In this document: in pieces, positions 16,002 through 23,521 of the stretch
Position numbering within the stretch: the stretch's first letter is position 1
How the letters are laid out: each line of letters begins with the position of its first letter
Source: Planctomycetota bacterium
Lineage (GTDB): Bacteria > Planctomycetota > Phycisphaerae > FEN-1346 > JAACEH01
DNA: 33,365 nucleotides
NCBI GenBank assembly: GCA_016935955.1
Contig: JAFGPY010000101.1
Location: 1 to 33,365, forward strand
Direction: 5' to 3'
Translations under genes and position numbers: made by a program
The notes under the pieces: generated by a model
What the model was told of the DNA's origin: nothing
What the model saw: the letters and a program-made list of their open reading frames with translations, nothing else
Databases searched by the model: none

Positions 16002-17348
16002 ATGAAAGGACACGACAAGAGAGAAGGATCCGTCCTCATCATCACGTTGGTGTTTGTTGCTGTATTCGGCGCTCTGGCCGTGGGTTATTTGGCGGCCAGC
16101 AACGCCAGTCTGGAGTCTTCACGGCTGTACCTGCACAGCCGCCGCGCACACTTCGCGTCGGAGATGGGTCTGGAGTTGACCCGCCGCGTGTTGCCCGAAG
16201 CCGACGTCAAGAACACCGAGACCGTCACCGAGACGCTTGAGGCCCTGGCCACGGCCCTGAACGACCGCTACCAGTCGACCATCTTCGACGGCTCGGCGGC
16301 CACGGTTCACGCGGGCTACCTGTTCCTGCCCCTGCTCACCGTGTCCCTGCCCGAAGGCACGGCTCGGACACGCATCATGATCTACGCGGTCGGCAACGAC
16401 GACTACTACGTCTGGAGCGAAGGAACGTTTCTGGAATGCCGCCAGACGCTGCGGCAGAAGTACAAGGCCGAACGCGATATGTCGTTGTTGACGACGTTTG
16501 GCGTAGCGTCCAAGAGCCGCATCCGAATGATGGGCAATGCCCAGATCACCGGCGCTAATGATCCGCAGGAAGGATCGGTGCTCTCGACGACACTGGTCTC
16601 GCTGGACCCGATCGACATCACGGGTCACGTCCTGATCAGCGGCGATGCGGCCATCACGAATCCCGACGGCTCGGTCAGCTACAAGGGCAATAGCGACATC
16701 GAGGGCGACATCCGGATCGGGGTCAGCGAGCCCCCCTTCCCGGAGGTCGACACGAGCATCTTCGAGCCCTACGCGACGAACATTGTCGATTCGAGCACGG
16801 ACACCTCGTCGGACGTCTACCTGGAGAACATTCGCATCGCCGCAGGGACGAATCCGGTCTTCAGCGGCCATTGCACCATTCGCGGCGTCGTCTACATCGA
16901 ATCGCCGAACGAGGTGCAGTTCACGGGAGGGGCGGATATTATCGGCGTGGTGGTCGTCGAGGAACCGGATGCCGCAACGGACTTCGCGAACCACAATATC
17001 GTCTTCAACGGCAACTGCAGCGCCGAGAGCCCATCCAATCTGCCCGACGTGCCGCAATTCGCCGGCCTGCGCGACCTGGTGGGTTCGTTCCTGCTGGCGC
17101 CGGGGTACGAGGTGGACTTCCTGGGCAACTTCTCGACGATCAACGGGTCGATCTACGCCAGCAAGATGGACTTCTGCGGCACGGCCGCAACGACCGTCCA
17201 CGGCAGCGTGCTGAACTGCGAGGACACGGACTTCACGGTCGGTGGAACCGCAGGCATCACGATCGATCATGACGGGATAGACAATCAACCCGCGGGGATG
17301 ATTTTCCCACGGGTCATGAAATACACTGAGGGCAGCTACCTGGAGTAA
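16002..17348 (+). CDS. PilX-like membrane-anchored protein with repetitive ectodomain, paralog 1
   Basis: A 448-residue protein. AGAGGGG lies six bases before ATG 16002; GTG 15999 is an alternative. The N-terminus (GSVLIITLVFVAVFGALAVG, helix about 9-30, then SRRAHFASEMGLE) matches the N-terminal pattern of PilX-type pilus assembly proteins, which have no prepilin Gly-Phe cleavage site. After about residue 160 the protein becomes a long beta-rich region of short strands with Gly/Asn turns, such as NAQITGANDPQEGSVLSTT, GHVLISGDAAI, NSDIEGDIRIGV and NFSTINGSIYASKMDF. This suggests a beta-solenoid resembling polymer-forming (bactofilin-like) repeats. It is strongly similar along its whole length to the next gene (shared ENIRIAAGTNP, TIRGVVYIESPN, LEG-type motifs), so the two arose by tandem duplication. 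It probably caps or decorates the pilus. Confidence 0.75.
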   Translation: MKGHDKREGSVLIITLVFVAVFGALAVGYLAASNASLESSRLYLHSRRAHFASEMGLELTRRVLPEADVKNTETVTETLEALATALNDRYQSTIFDGSAATVHAGYLFLPLLTVSLPEGTARTRIMIYAVGNDDYYVWSEGTFLECRQTLRQKYKAERDMSLLTTFGVASKSRIRMMGNAQITGANDPQEGSVLSTTLVSLDPIDITGHVLISGDAAITNPDGSVSYKGNSDIEGDIRIGVSEPPFPEVDTSIFEPYATNIVDSSTDTSSDVYLENIRIAAGTNPVFSGHCTIRGVVYIESPNEVQFTGGADIIGVVVVEEPDAATDFANHNIVFNGNCSAESPSNLPDVPQFAGLRDLVGSFLLAPGYEVDFLGNFSTINGSIYASKMDFCGTAATTVHGSVLNCEDTDFTVGGTAGITIDHDGIDNQPAGMIFPRVMKYTEGSYLE

Positions 17349-17377
17349 TGTCGGTACGCCGTATTGAGGTGAGACGT

Positions 17378-18733
17378 ATGGGGGAACGTAAAAAAGCTAA
17401 AGGATCGGTGCTCGTCGTAGTGCTGATCTTCACGATCGTGTTCAGTGCCCTGGCCGTAGGCTACCTGGCCGCGGCCAACAACACTCTGCGCATGTCGCGT
17501 CTCTACGTCGACAGCCGCAGGGCCCACTTTGCCGCCGAAAGCGGGTTGGAACTGATTCGCCGGACCCTGCCGGAAGTGAGCCTCAAGGGCACGGTCACGA
17601 TCGAGGACCAGCTCAACGCAATTGCCGCCGACCTGAACGCGCGGTTCGAGGACACTCTGTTCAATGGCGATCCGGCCGTGGTCGACGAAGACCAGCAGAT
17701 GGTCGTCATTCCTTCGGTGACCCTGAGTCTGCCTGAAGGCATGACTTCGATGGTTCTCTGCATCCAGGCCGGCGAGGACGGGGCGTTCGTCGTGCAGAGC
17801 GTCGGTGCGGCCAGCGACTGCGCACAGACCGTGGCCATGTGCTTCGGCGTCGAGGAAGACACGATGTTCCTGGCCAACTTCGGAGTGGCTTCACGGAGCC
17901 GCATCAGCATGACCGGGAACTCGAACATCGAGGGGGCCAACGATTCCAAGGAAGGGTCGGTCCTGTCGACGACGTATTCCTACACCCAGGCCGTCGACCT
18001 GCGGGGCAACATCGACGTCTCCGGGGACATCTCGATCGCCAATCCCGAGGGCGAGGTCCGCATCGTCGGTCACGCCGACATCGGCGGCGACGTGAAGATC
18101 GGGGTCGCCGAGCCGGAGTTCCCGACCATCGACGTCAGTCCGTTCGAGGTGTACGCCACGACCGTGGTGGACAGCAGCACGGCCACGGGAGGCAACCAGT
18201 ACTTCGAGAACATTCGTATCGCGGCCGGGACGAACCCGACCTTCAGCGGCAACACCACGATTCGCGGCGTCGTCTACATCGAGTCGCCCAACAAGGTGCA
18301 TTTCTCGGGCAACCTGAACCTGGTCGGCGTGATTGTCTGCGAGGCGCCCGAGGACGAGGAACTGGACCTGAGCAACCACTCGCTGAAGTTCACAGGCAAC
18401 ACGTCGACGAGCGGCGTGGAGGCCCTGCCCTCGGGCTCGCAGTTCGACGGTCTGCGTGACCTGGGCGGCGCGTTTATCCTGGCCGAGGGCTACTCGCTAC
18501 AGTTCACGGGCAACTTCTCGACGATCAACGGCACCATGGCGGCCAGCGAGTTCAAGTTCACCGGCAATGCCGGGGGGACCATCGCCGGAAGCCTGCTGTG
18601 TTACGACGACACGGATTTTGTCATGACCGGCAACAGCCACCTGACGTTCGACCACAAGAACCTGAAGACCAACCCTCCCGGGCTTGTCTTCCCTGTAAAG
18701 CTGGTGTGCGTGGGAGGGAGCTATGTGGAGTAA
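17378..18733 (+). CDS. PilX-like membrane-anchored protein with repetitive ectodomain, paralog 2
   Basis: A 451-residue protein. The start ATG 17378 has GAGGTGAG about six bases upstream; an in-frame ATG at 17348 overlaps the previous stop but lacks a clear site. The architecture is that of paralog 1: a membrane helix at about 8-31 (GSVLVVVLIFTIVFSALAVG), SRRAHFAAESGLELIRR, an N-terminal soluble region, then a beta region from about residue 165 with recurring xGN turns (MTGNSNIEG, FSGNTTIRG, FSGNLNLVG, FTGNFSTING, FTGNAGG, MTGNSHLTF). The xGN spacing is more regular here than in paralog 1, as if the two copies have specialised. No Cys-based or catalytic motif is seen. It overlaps the next gene by eleven bases. 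Function is inferred from position only: minor pilus component or adhesin. Confidence 0.75.
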   Translation: MGERKKAKGSVLVVVLIFTIVFSALAVGYLAAANNTLRMSRLYVDSRRAHFAAESGLELIRRTLPEVSLKGTVTIEDQLNAIAADLNARFEDTLFNGDPAVVDEDQQMVVIPSVTLSLPEGMTSMVLCIQAGEDGAFVVQSVGAASDCAQTVAMCFGVEEDTMFLANFGVASRSRISMTGNSNIEGANDSKEGSVLSTTYSYTQAVDLRGNIDVSGDISIANPEGEVRIVGHADIGGDVKIGVAEPEFPTIDVSPFEVYATTVVDSSTATGGNQYFENIRIAAGTNPTFSGNTTIRGVVYIESPNKVHFSGNLNLVGVIVCEAPEDEELDLSNHSLKFTGNTSTSGVEALPSGSQFDGLRDLGGAFILAEGYSLQFTGNFSTINGTMAASEFKFTGNAGGTIAGSLLCYDDTDFVMTGNSHLTFDHKNLKTNPPGLVFPVKLVCVGGSYVE

Positions 18734-19280
18734 GAGGTCGCAGGACGGGCCCGGTTGCGGCCGCACGCGGTCGTCGCCAGGCAGGCTCAGGGCTCTCGGC
18801 GGGTTCACGCTGGCCGAGTTGCTGATTGCCATGACGTTGCTGGCGATGATTCTCGGCAGTGTGGCCATGGCCATGCGCGGCGCGTCGGAGGCGGTTGCGT
18901 TCGGCAACGACAAGAGCCGCTCGAACATGATCGCCACACTGGTCATGGACCGGCTGCGGACCGACATTCGTCGCGCCGACGTCGTGACGCTCAACTCACC
19001 GAGCAACGTGATCAGCCTGACGATGCCCAACGGCGAGCAGAAGAGCTACGCCTGGTCGGGTTCGGCCGACAGTACGCTGATTTATTCCTGTGCGGCCAAT
19101 CCGAGCGGCGTGACGCTGGCCGAGAACGTGCTGGCCTTCACACTGACCTCGGTCGAGGAGTACAGCGAGATCAGGGACGCCACGGTGCCGATCAACGTGC
19201 ACGTGGTGCTGGAAGTCCGCCACGGCGAAGCCACCACCCGCCTGGAGACCACGGTGCGTCCGCGACGCAACGTGATTTAG
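18723..19280 (+). CDS. Type IV pilin-like minor pseudopilin (GspJ-like)
   Basis: A 185-residue prepilin with a long basic leader (27 residues) and cleavage site G27|FTLAELLIAM; Glu32 is the +5 Glu. GGAGGGAG lies just before ATG 18723, inside the end of the preceding gene, so expression is coupled. The domain after the helix begins with DKSRSNMIATLVMDRLRTDIRRA, a helix typical of GspJ-like minor pseudopilins, and then a beta-rich part ending in a strand RLETTVRPRR. It is the last gene of the operon; its TAG stop is followed at once by a dispersed repeat. GspJ, with GspI and GspK, usually forms the tip complex, which suggests that the two PilX-like proteins replace GspK. Confidence 0.82.
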   Translation: MWSKRSQDGPGCGRTRSSPGRLRALGGFTLAELLIAMTLLAMILGSVAMAMRGASEAVAFGNDKSRSNMIATLVMDRLRTDIRRADVVTLNSPSNVISLTMPNGEQKSYAWSGSADSTLIYSCAANPSGVTLAENVLAFTLTSVEEYSEIRDATVPINVHVVLEVRHGEATTRLETTVRPRRNVI

Positions 19281-19391
19281 GCGGTGCAGGGCAAGTGTTC
19301 TTCCGTTGGGTGCCATGGCTGCCCCACAGCCATGCGTGAAGTGGGAAGCCATTGGGCATGCCTGACGTAGCAGGCATGGCACCCAGTAACG
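19281..19391. repeat. Dispersed three-arm palindromic repeat, copy A
   Basis: This begins at the base after the GspJ-like stop codon and is about 110 bases long. Outer arms are GGGTGCCA and TGGCACCC; inside are two hairpins, CATGGCTG/CAGCCATG and GCATGCCTG/CAGGCATG. It aligns by eye over its whole length with copy B at 26091-26197: shared GCGGTG start, AAGT-CTCTTCCG-like segment, CAGCCATGCGTGA, GGCATGCCTG and CAGGCATGGCACCC. It may act as a 3' end structure for the pilus operon, or it may be a mobile repeat. Confidence 0.75.
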
Positions 19392-19470
19392 CCATGTAGC
19401 CCGGCCGCCCTCGGCCGGGAACGAAGCGATCATGGCCACGCCAGCGTGGCCATGCCACTCCCTATCAGGT

Positions 19471-19872
19471 TCAGGCGATGCCGAGTCGCTCCAGGAGCGC
19501 CTCGGGCATGCGGCGCAGTTCGCCCTGCCTTGTCACACAGGCCAGCGTCGTGTGCCCCTCGGCCAGCAGCAAATCATCCCGCACAAAACGGTATTGATGG
19601 TCGATGCGGGCGCTGGTGGCCCGCGCGACGGTGGTCTCCAGGGTCAGCTCATCGTCGTAACGGGCCGGCTTGTGAAAGGTCAGGTGCAGCTTGGCGACGA
19701 CGAGGCAACAGTCGTCGGATTCCAGTTCGCGATAGGTCATGCCCGTGGCCCGCAGCATCTCCGTCCGCCCCATCTCCATGTAGACGGGGTAGCAGCTCGA
19801 ATTGACCTGTCCCAGGCGATCGGCCTCCAGGTAACGAACGCGAAGGGTCATGCGATGCGGCGGCAGGGCCAT
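19471..19872 (-). CDS. Hotdog-fold acyl-CoA thioesterase (YbgC/4HBT family)
   Basis: A 133-residue cytoplasmic thioesterase. ATG 19872 has AAAGGA six bases upstream; the frame is open for 25 more residues, which have no homologous look. The family signature is RVRYLEADRLGQVNSSCYPVYMEMGRTE-like, at about residues 10-37, with the catalytic Asp in ADRLGQV. The usual 'GxVNxxxYxxyfexaR' form is kept. A second block, HLTFHKPARYDDELTLET, is the central strand and dimer region. Length is normal for YbgC. Substrate is unknown; the family hydrolyses short or aromatic acyl-CoAs. It is transcribed away from the neighbouring methyltransferase. Confidence 0.85.
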   Translation of the reverse strand: MALPPHRMTLRVRYLEADRLGQVNSSCYPVYMEMGRTEMLRATGMTYRELESDDCCLVVAKLHLTFHKPARYDDELTLETTVARATSARIDHQYRFVRDDLLLAEGHTTLACVTRQGELRRMPEALLERLGIA

Positions 19873-19963
19873 AGTCCGTCCTTTCTGTCGCGAGCCGGTC
19901 CACAGGCAGGCAATTATGCCCTGGCCGGTCGGCTTTTCAAGCCCCATCCGACATGCCCCGGAC

Positions 19964-19969
19964 TATAAT
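19964..19969 (+). promoter_or_regulatory. TATAAT box 5 bases before the methyltransferase ATG
   Basis: A perfect -10 hexamer ends only five bases before ATG 19974 and 14 bases before ATG 19983. No Shine-Dalgarno sequence precedes either ATG and no clear -35 is seen. If used, the transcript would be leaderless or nearly so. Confidence 0.45.
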
Positions 19970-19973
19970 AGCA

Positions 19974-20576
19974 ATGGATTACATGTCGAAGGGGGTCGCC
20001 GAGGTGGATTGCGAGAAAGCCGACAGCACGTACGTGACGCGGGCCGGGGTCAAGCTGCAACACGGCCTGCAGCACTTCGCCCTGGACCCCGGTGGCTTGG
20101 TCTGCGCCGACCTGGGCAGCCACGTGGGCGGCTTCGTGGACTGTCTGCTGCAATACGGCGCGAAGAAGGTCTACTCGGTCGACACGTCGTACGGCATCCT
20201 GGCCTGGAAATTGCGTCGCGACGAGCGTGTGGTCGTCATGGAACGCACCAACGCCATGCACGTGGAGTTGCCCGAGGTCGTGGACCTGGTGACCATCGAC
20301 GTGGGCTGGACGCCGCAGCGGCGGATCCTGCCGCGGGCCCTGTCGCTCATCAAGGACGACGGCCGCGTGATCGCCCTGATCAAGCCGCAATACGAATCGT
20401 TCGACAACGAGCGGCAACAGGGCGTGGTCCTGCCGCAGTTCATGGCCGAGGTGCTTGCTCGGGTGCGCGCGTCGATTGCCGAATGCGGGGCCGAGGTGCT
20501 CGCGGAGACGGTTTCGCCGCTGCGAGGCACCGGCGGCAACGAGGAGTGGCTCTTCCTGCTCAAGCGGCGGACATAG
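19974..20576 (+). CDS. TlyA/FtsJ-like rRNA 2'-O-methyltransferase domain protein lacking S4 domain
   Basis: About 200 residues of an FtsJ/RrmJ-type, SAM-dependent methyltransferase. TlyA proteins have an S4 RNA-binding domain followed by this domain; here only the catalytic domain is present. The characteristic TlyA entry is YVTRAGVKLQHGLQHF. The SAM-binding loop is ADLGSHVGGFVDCLLQYGAK, and the later DLVTIDVGW and ALIKPQYE blocks fit the family. The catalytic Lys-Asp-Lys-Glu set is plausibly Lys in RAGVKL, Asp in TIDVGW, Lys in IKPQYE and Glu in GNEEWLF. ATG 19974 or 19983 may be the start; a frame-open ATG at 19953 lies before the -10 box. It has no operon partner. The substrate could be rRNA, but loss of S4 makes it uncertain. 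Confidence 0.78.
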   Translation: MDYMSKGVAEVDCEKADSTYVTRAGVKLQHGLQHFALDPGGLVCADLGSHVGGFVDCLLQYGAKKVYSVDTSYGILAWKLRRDERVVVMERTNAMHVELPEVVDLVTIDVGWTPQRRILPRALSLIKDDGRVIALIKPQYESFDNERQQGVVLPQFMAEVLARVRASIAECGAEVLAETVSPLRGTGGNEEWLFLLKRRT

Positions 20577-20613
20577 CAACCTGCCGGAAGCCGCCGCGAC
20601 ACGCCCACACGTC

Positions 20614-21147
20614 CTATTCGTCCAGGAGTTTCAGCACGGCCTCCCTGATGCGGTTAACCTGCGGACCGACGATCTGGTAGCGGACCTTGCCGGACTTGTC
20701 CAGGATGATCGTTGTCGGGTAGCCCTGGAATCTCGGCACCTGGGCGACGATGTCCTCGCCGTCCGGGACGATGGCATAGGGAATCTGGTTGAAGCTCGCA
20801 AAGGGACGGGCCTTCTGGGCCGACTCCTCGGTCACCATGACCATTTCCAGGCCGCGCTGGTTCAGTTCGTTGAAGAGGTTGACCAGGTGCGGCGTCTCCT
20901 CGACGCACGGCCCGCACCAGGTGCCGAAGATGTTGACGACAAGCACCTTGCCCCGCTTCTCGTCGCTATTGAACATGTAGCCGGTCAGCGTGGCGCCGGT
21001 GATCTTCAGCGAGTAGAGGCCCTGACCGGGCTGGCTTTCCTTGTAATACGAATCGCCGCTGCCGAACAGGCCCTGGCGATAGCCGACATAGAGAATCACC
21101 GCACCGATCAACAGAACCGCCAGCATGGCCATGCTGTTGCGTCCCAT
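20614..21147 (-). CDS. Membrane-anchored TlpA/thioredoxin-like protein
   Basis: A 177-residue periplasmic thiol-disulfide oxidoreductase or redoxin. An uncleaved N-terminal helix (about 6-23, MAMLAVLLIGAVILYVGY) anchors it. The redox site is FGTWCGPCVEETP with Cys78 and Cys81. The cis-Pro loop is GYPTT (Pro144), and a final FxGYPTTIILDKSGKV strand completes the fold. AAAGGA lies six bases before ATG. It is the last gene of a minus-strand run (manA, rluB-like, thiC, this gene) and ends convergently with the methyltransferase gene, 37 bases apart. TlpA-type proteins reduce periplasmic cysteines, for example for cytochrome c maturation; no such genes are nearby, so its partner is unknown. Confidence 0.87.
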   Translation of the reverse strand: MGRNSMAMLAVLLIGAVILYVGYRQGLFGSGDSYYKESQPGQGLYSLKITGATLTGYMFNSDEKRGKVLVVNIFGTWCGPCVEETPHLVNLFNELNQRGLEMVMVTEESAQKARPFASFNQIPYAIVPDGEDIVAQVPRFQGYPTTIILDKSGKVRYQIVGPQVNRIREAVLKLLDE

Positions 21148-21193
21148 GGAGTGTCCTTTCTTCGGCGCGGTCGTCGGCCTGTTCGGTCCGGTC

Positions 21194-22495
21194 CTATGAC
21201 TTCCGCGCCCCGATCGCGCGATCTTTCCTCACCTTGAACACGCAATAGTCGCCGCACATGCTGCACACTTCCTCGTTCTGCGACTTGCCGGCGTTGCGCT
21301 TCTGCTGGGCCAGGTGCGGGTCGATGCACAGTTGCATCTGCGTCGTCCAATCCTGGTTGGCGCGGGCCTGACTCATGCGCCGGTCCCACTCGGCGGCGCC
21401 CGGCAGCCCCTTGGCGATGTCGGCCGCATGGGCCGCGATGCGCGTGGCGATGACGCCGGTCCAGACGTCGTCGGGAGTGGGCAGCGACAGGTGCTCGCTC
21501 GGCGTAACGTAGCACAGGAAATCGGCGCCCGCCGCGGCGGCAATCGCGCCGCCAATAGCGCTGGTGATGTGATCGTAGCCGGGGGCCACGTCGGTGACGA
21601 TCGGTCCGAGCACGTAAAACGGCAGGCCGCCGGTCATCTCCTTCTGCAGGCGAATCTGCGTCTGGACCTGCGCGAGCGGCACGTGGCCGGGACCTTCGAG
21701 CATGACCTGCACGCCACGGTCGATCGCCCGGCGAGCCAGTTCCGACAAGACCTGCAGTTCGGCGATCTGGGCCGGGTCACAGGCATCGGCCAGCGCCCCC
21801 GGCCGCAACCCGTCGCCCAAGCTGAGCGTGACGTCGTACTCGCGGCAGATGTCCATCACCTCGTCGAACCGTTCGTAGAGCGGATTCTCCTGCCCGTTGG
21901 TCTCGATCCAGGCCTCCAGGAACGTGCCGCCGCGACTGACGATGTCGCAGACGCGAGGCCGCTTGTGCAGCCACTCGATGACGTCGCGCGTCACGCCGCA
22001 ATGGACGGTCACGAAGTCCACGCCGTCGCAGCAATGCGTCCGCACGGCTTCGAGCATGTCGTCGCCGGTCATCCGCGTGACGTTGCGATGCTTGCGCGCC
22101 GCCACGGCGGCCGCCTCGTAAATCGGTACGCTGCCGACGGTCACCGGGCAGGCTTCCATCACCGCGCGGCGGACGGCTCGCAGGTCGCCGCCCGTCGAGA
22201 GGTCCATCACGGCGTCGGCCCCGGCGCGGACCGCGGCGTCGAGCTTGGCCAGCTCGTTGTCGATCGAGGCCATGTCCATGCTCGTCCCGAGGTTCGCATT
22301 CACCTTGGTGCGCAGGCCCTGCCCCACCGCGCAATAGCGCGTCGCCTTGCGGTTGACGTTCGCCGGCAACACGACCTTGCCCTCGGCAATCCGCCCGCGC
22401 AGCACCTCGATGTCGATCGACTCGTCCGCGGCCACCTGCTTCATGGCCTCGGTGATCTTGCCCTGTCTGGCTGATTCCAACTGCGTAAGGCTCAC
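21194..22495 (-). CDS. thiC: ThiC-family phosphomethylpyrimidine synthase, short form (or 5-hydroxybenzimidazole synthase)
   Basis: A 433-residue, non-canonical radical SAM enzyme. ThiC converts aminoimidazole ribotide into the HMP-phosphate of thiamine; the related BzaF/BzaA/BzaB enzymes make benzimidazole lower ligands of cobamides from the same substrate. GTG start with AAAGGAG eight bases upstream. Family blocks: VNANLGTS, ADAVMDLSTGGD, GSVPIYEA, VHCGVTRDV, VSRGGTF, DVTLSLGDGLRPG, MLEGPGHVP, LGPIVTDVAPGYDH and CYVTPSEHL. The C-terminal cluster motif is CSMCGDYC with Cys411, Cys414 and Cys418 (CX2CX3C); the long ThiC form has CX2CX4C. The short form, typical of anaerobes, fits this spacing. 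No thiamine riboswitch fits in the 38-base gap upstream. Confidence 0.85.
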   Translation of the reverse strand: MSLTQLESARQGKITEAMKQVAADESIDIEVLRGRIAEGKVVLPANVNRKATRYCAVGQGLRTKVNANLGTSMDMASIDNELAKLDAAVRAGADAVMDLSTGGDLRAVRRAVMEACPVTVGSVPIYEAAAVAARKHRNVTRMTGDDMLEAVRTHCCDGVDFVTVHCGVTRDVIEWLHKRPRVCDIVSRGGTFLEAWIETNGQENPLYERFDEVMDICREYDVTLSLGDGLRPGALADACDPAQIAELQVLSELARRAIDRGVQVMLEGPGHVPLAQVQTQIRLQKEMTGGLPFYVLGPIVTDVAPGYDHITSAIGGAIAAAAGADFLCYVTPSEHLSLPTPDDVWTGVIATRIAAHAADIAKGLPGAAEWDRRMSQARANQDWTTQMQLCIDPHLAQQKRNAGKSQNEEVCSMCGDYCVFKVRKDRAIGARKS

Positions 22496-22533
22496 CTCGA
22501 CAACTCCTTTCGCCCCGCATGGGGCGCCAATCC

Positions 22534-23514
22534 TCAGAACGTAAACTCGCTCACGTCGCGGCCGGTGTCGGCCGAGGCGCGCCCCTTGCGAGTGCGCCGG
22601 CTGTCGGCCTTGCGGCCGGCGGGCGCCTTGCCGCCGCTTCTCTTGCGGTCCATCTTGCTGCCTGGCCCTTTGCCGCCCGCCTTCCTGACAGCGGACTTCG
22701 CAGCCTGCGTCCTCCGGGCTGTGCTGCCGTCGACGGCGCCACGACGCCTGGGCGTCTTCCCGGTTGCAGCCGAGGGGACTTCGGCCTCAGCTTCGGGTTT
22801 CTCCCCGCTCAGCCGCACGAGCGAGCGGACCTCGCTGTCGGTCAGCGGCCGATACTTGCCCGGCCCGAGCCCCTTGAGCGTCAGCGGCCCGATCCGCGTG
22901 CGCGTCAGGCCCTTGACCTTGTGGTCGAGATGGGCCAGCATGCGGCGAACCTGGCGGTTGCGGCCCTCGCGGAGCGTGATCTCCAACCGCGAATGGTCCT
23001 TGCCGCGATGCAGCAGCCGAAGCTGGCTGCGCCGCGTCCGCCCCTCGCTCAGCCACACGCCCGACACGAGCTTCTGGATGTCCTCGCCGCTGATCTCTCC
23101 TTTGACTTCGACCTCGTACGTCTTCGGCACCTCGTAACGTGGATGCGTCAGCCGCGCCGCCAGGTCGCCGTCGTTAGTCATGATCAGCAACCCGCGCGAG
23201 TCGGCGTCCAGCCGCCCCACCGGATAGACTCGCTGCCGCACGTCGGCCAGCAGATCGGTCACCTTCCTGCGACCGTAGGGATCGCTGTTGGTGCAGATGA
23301 TGTTCTTAGGCTTGTTGAGCAGGAAGTAGACCTTCTGCTCGGCCCTGATCCGCCGCCCGTCGACACGGATGTCGTCGCTACCCGCTTCGGCCTTGTCGCC
23401 GAGGGTCACGGTGCGGCCGTTGACCGTCACGCGGCCCGCCTCGACCAGTTCCTCGCAGGCCCGGCGGCTGCCGTAGCCGGCATGGGCCAGAATCTTGTGA
23501 AGTCGCTCCTGCAT
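22534..23514 (-). CDS. RsuA/RluB-type pseudouridine synthase with basic C-terminal tail
   Basis: A 326-residue rRNA pseudouridine synthase. The N-terminal S4 domain covers about residues 1-60 (RLHKILAHAGYGSRRACEEL, AGRVTVNGRTV). The catalytic motif is PVGRLDADSRGLLIMTNDG with Asp103 as nucleophile; KVYFLLNKPKNIICT and LREGRNRQVRRML are standard for RluB/E/F and RsuA. The domain ends near 235. The last 80-90 residues are an Arg/Lys/Gly/Ala-rich, low-complexity tail ending in SEFTF, of the type seen in RluB C-terminal extensions that bind RNA non-specifically. The ATG follows the manA stop by seven bases, and its AAAGG site overlaps the end of manA, so the two are coupled. I favour RluB over RsuA because of length and tail. 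Confidence 0.88.
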   Translation of the reverse strand: MQERLHKILAHAGYGSRRACEELVEAGRVTVNGRTVTLGDKAEAGSDDIRVDGRRIRAEQKVYFLLNKPKNIICTNSDPYGRRKVTDLLADVRQRVYPVGRLDADSRGLLIMTNDGDLAARLTHPRYEVPKTYEVEVKGEISGEDIQKLVSGVWLSEGRTRRSQLRLLHRGKDHSRLEITLREGRNRQVRRMLAHLDHKVKGLTRTRIGPLTLKGLGPGKYRPLTDSEVRSLVRLSGEKPEAEAEVPSAATGKTPRRRGAVDGSTARRTQAAKSAVRKAGGKGPGSKMDRKRSGGKAPAGRKADSRRTRKGRASADTGRDVSEFTF

Positions 23515-23521
23515 TCGCAGC

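Noticed and set aside
22496..22533. Thiamine pyrophosphate riboswitch before thiC
   Set aside because: Only 38 bases separate thiC from the upstream gene, and they hold just a short GCCCCATGCGGGGC hairpin and the ribosome site. No THI-box element fits.
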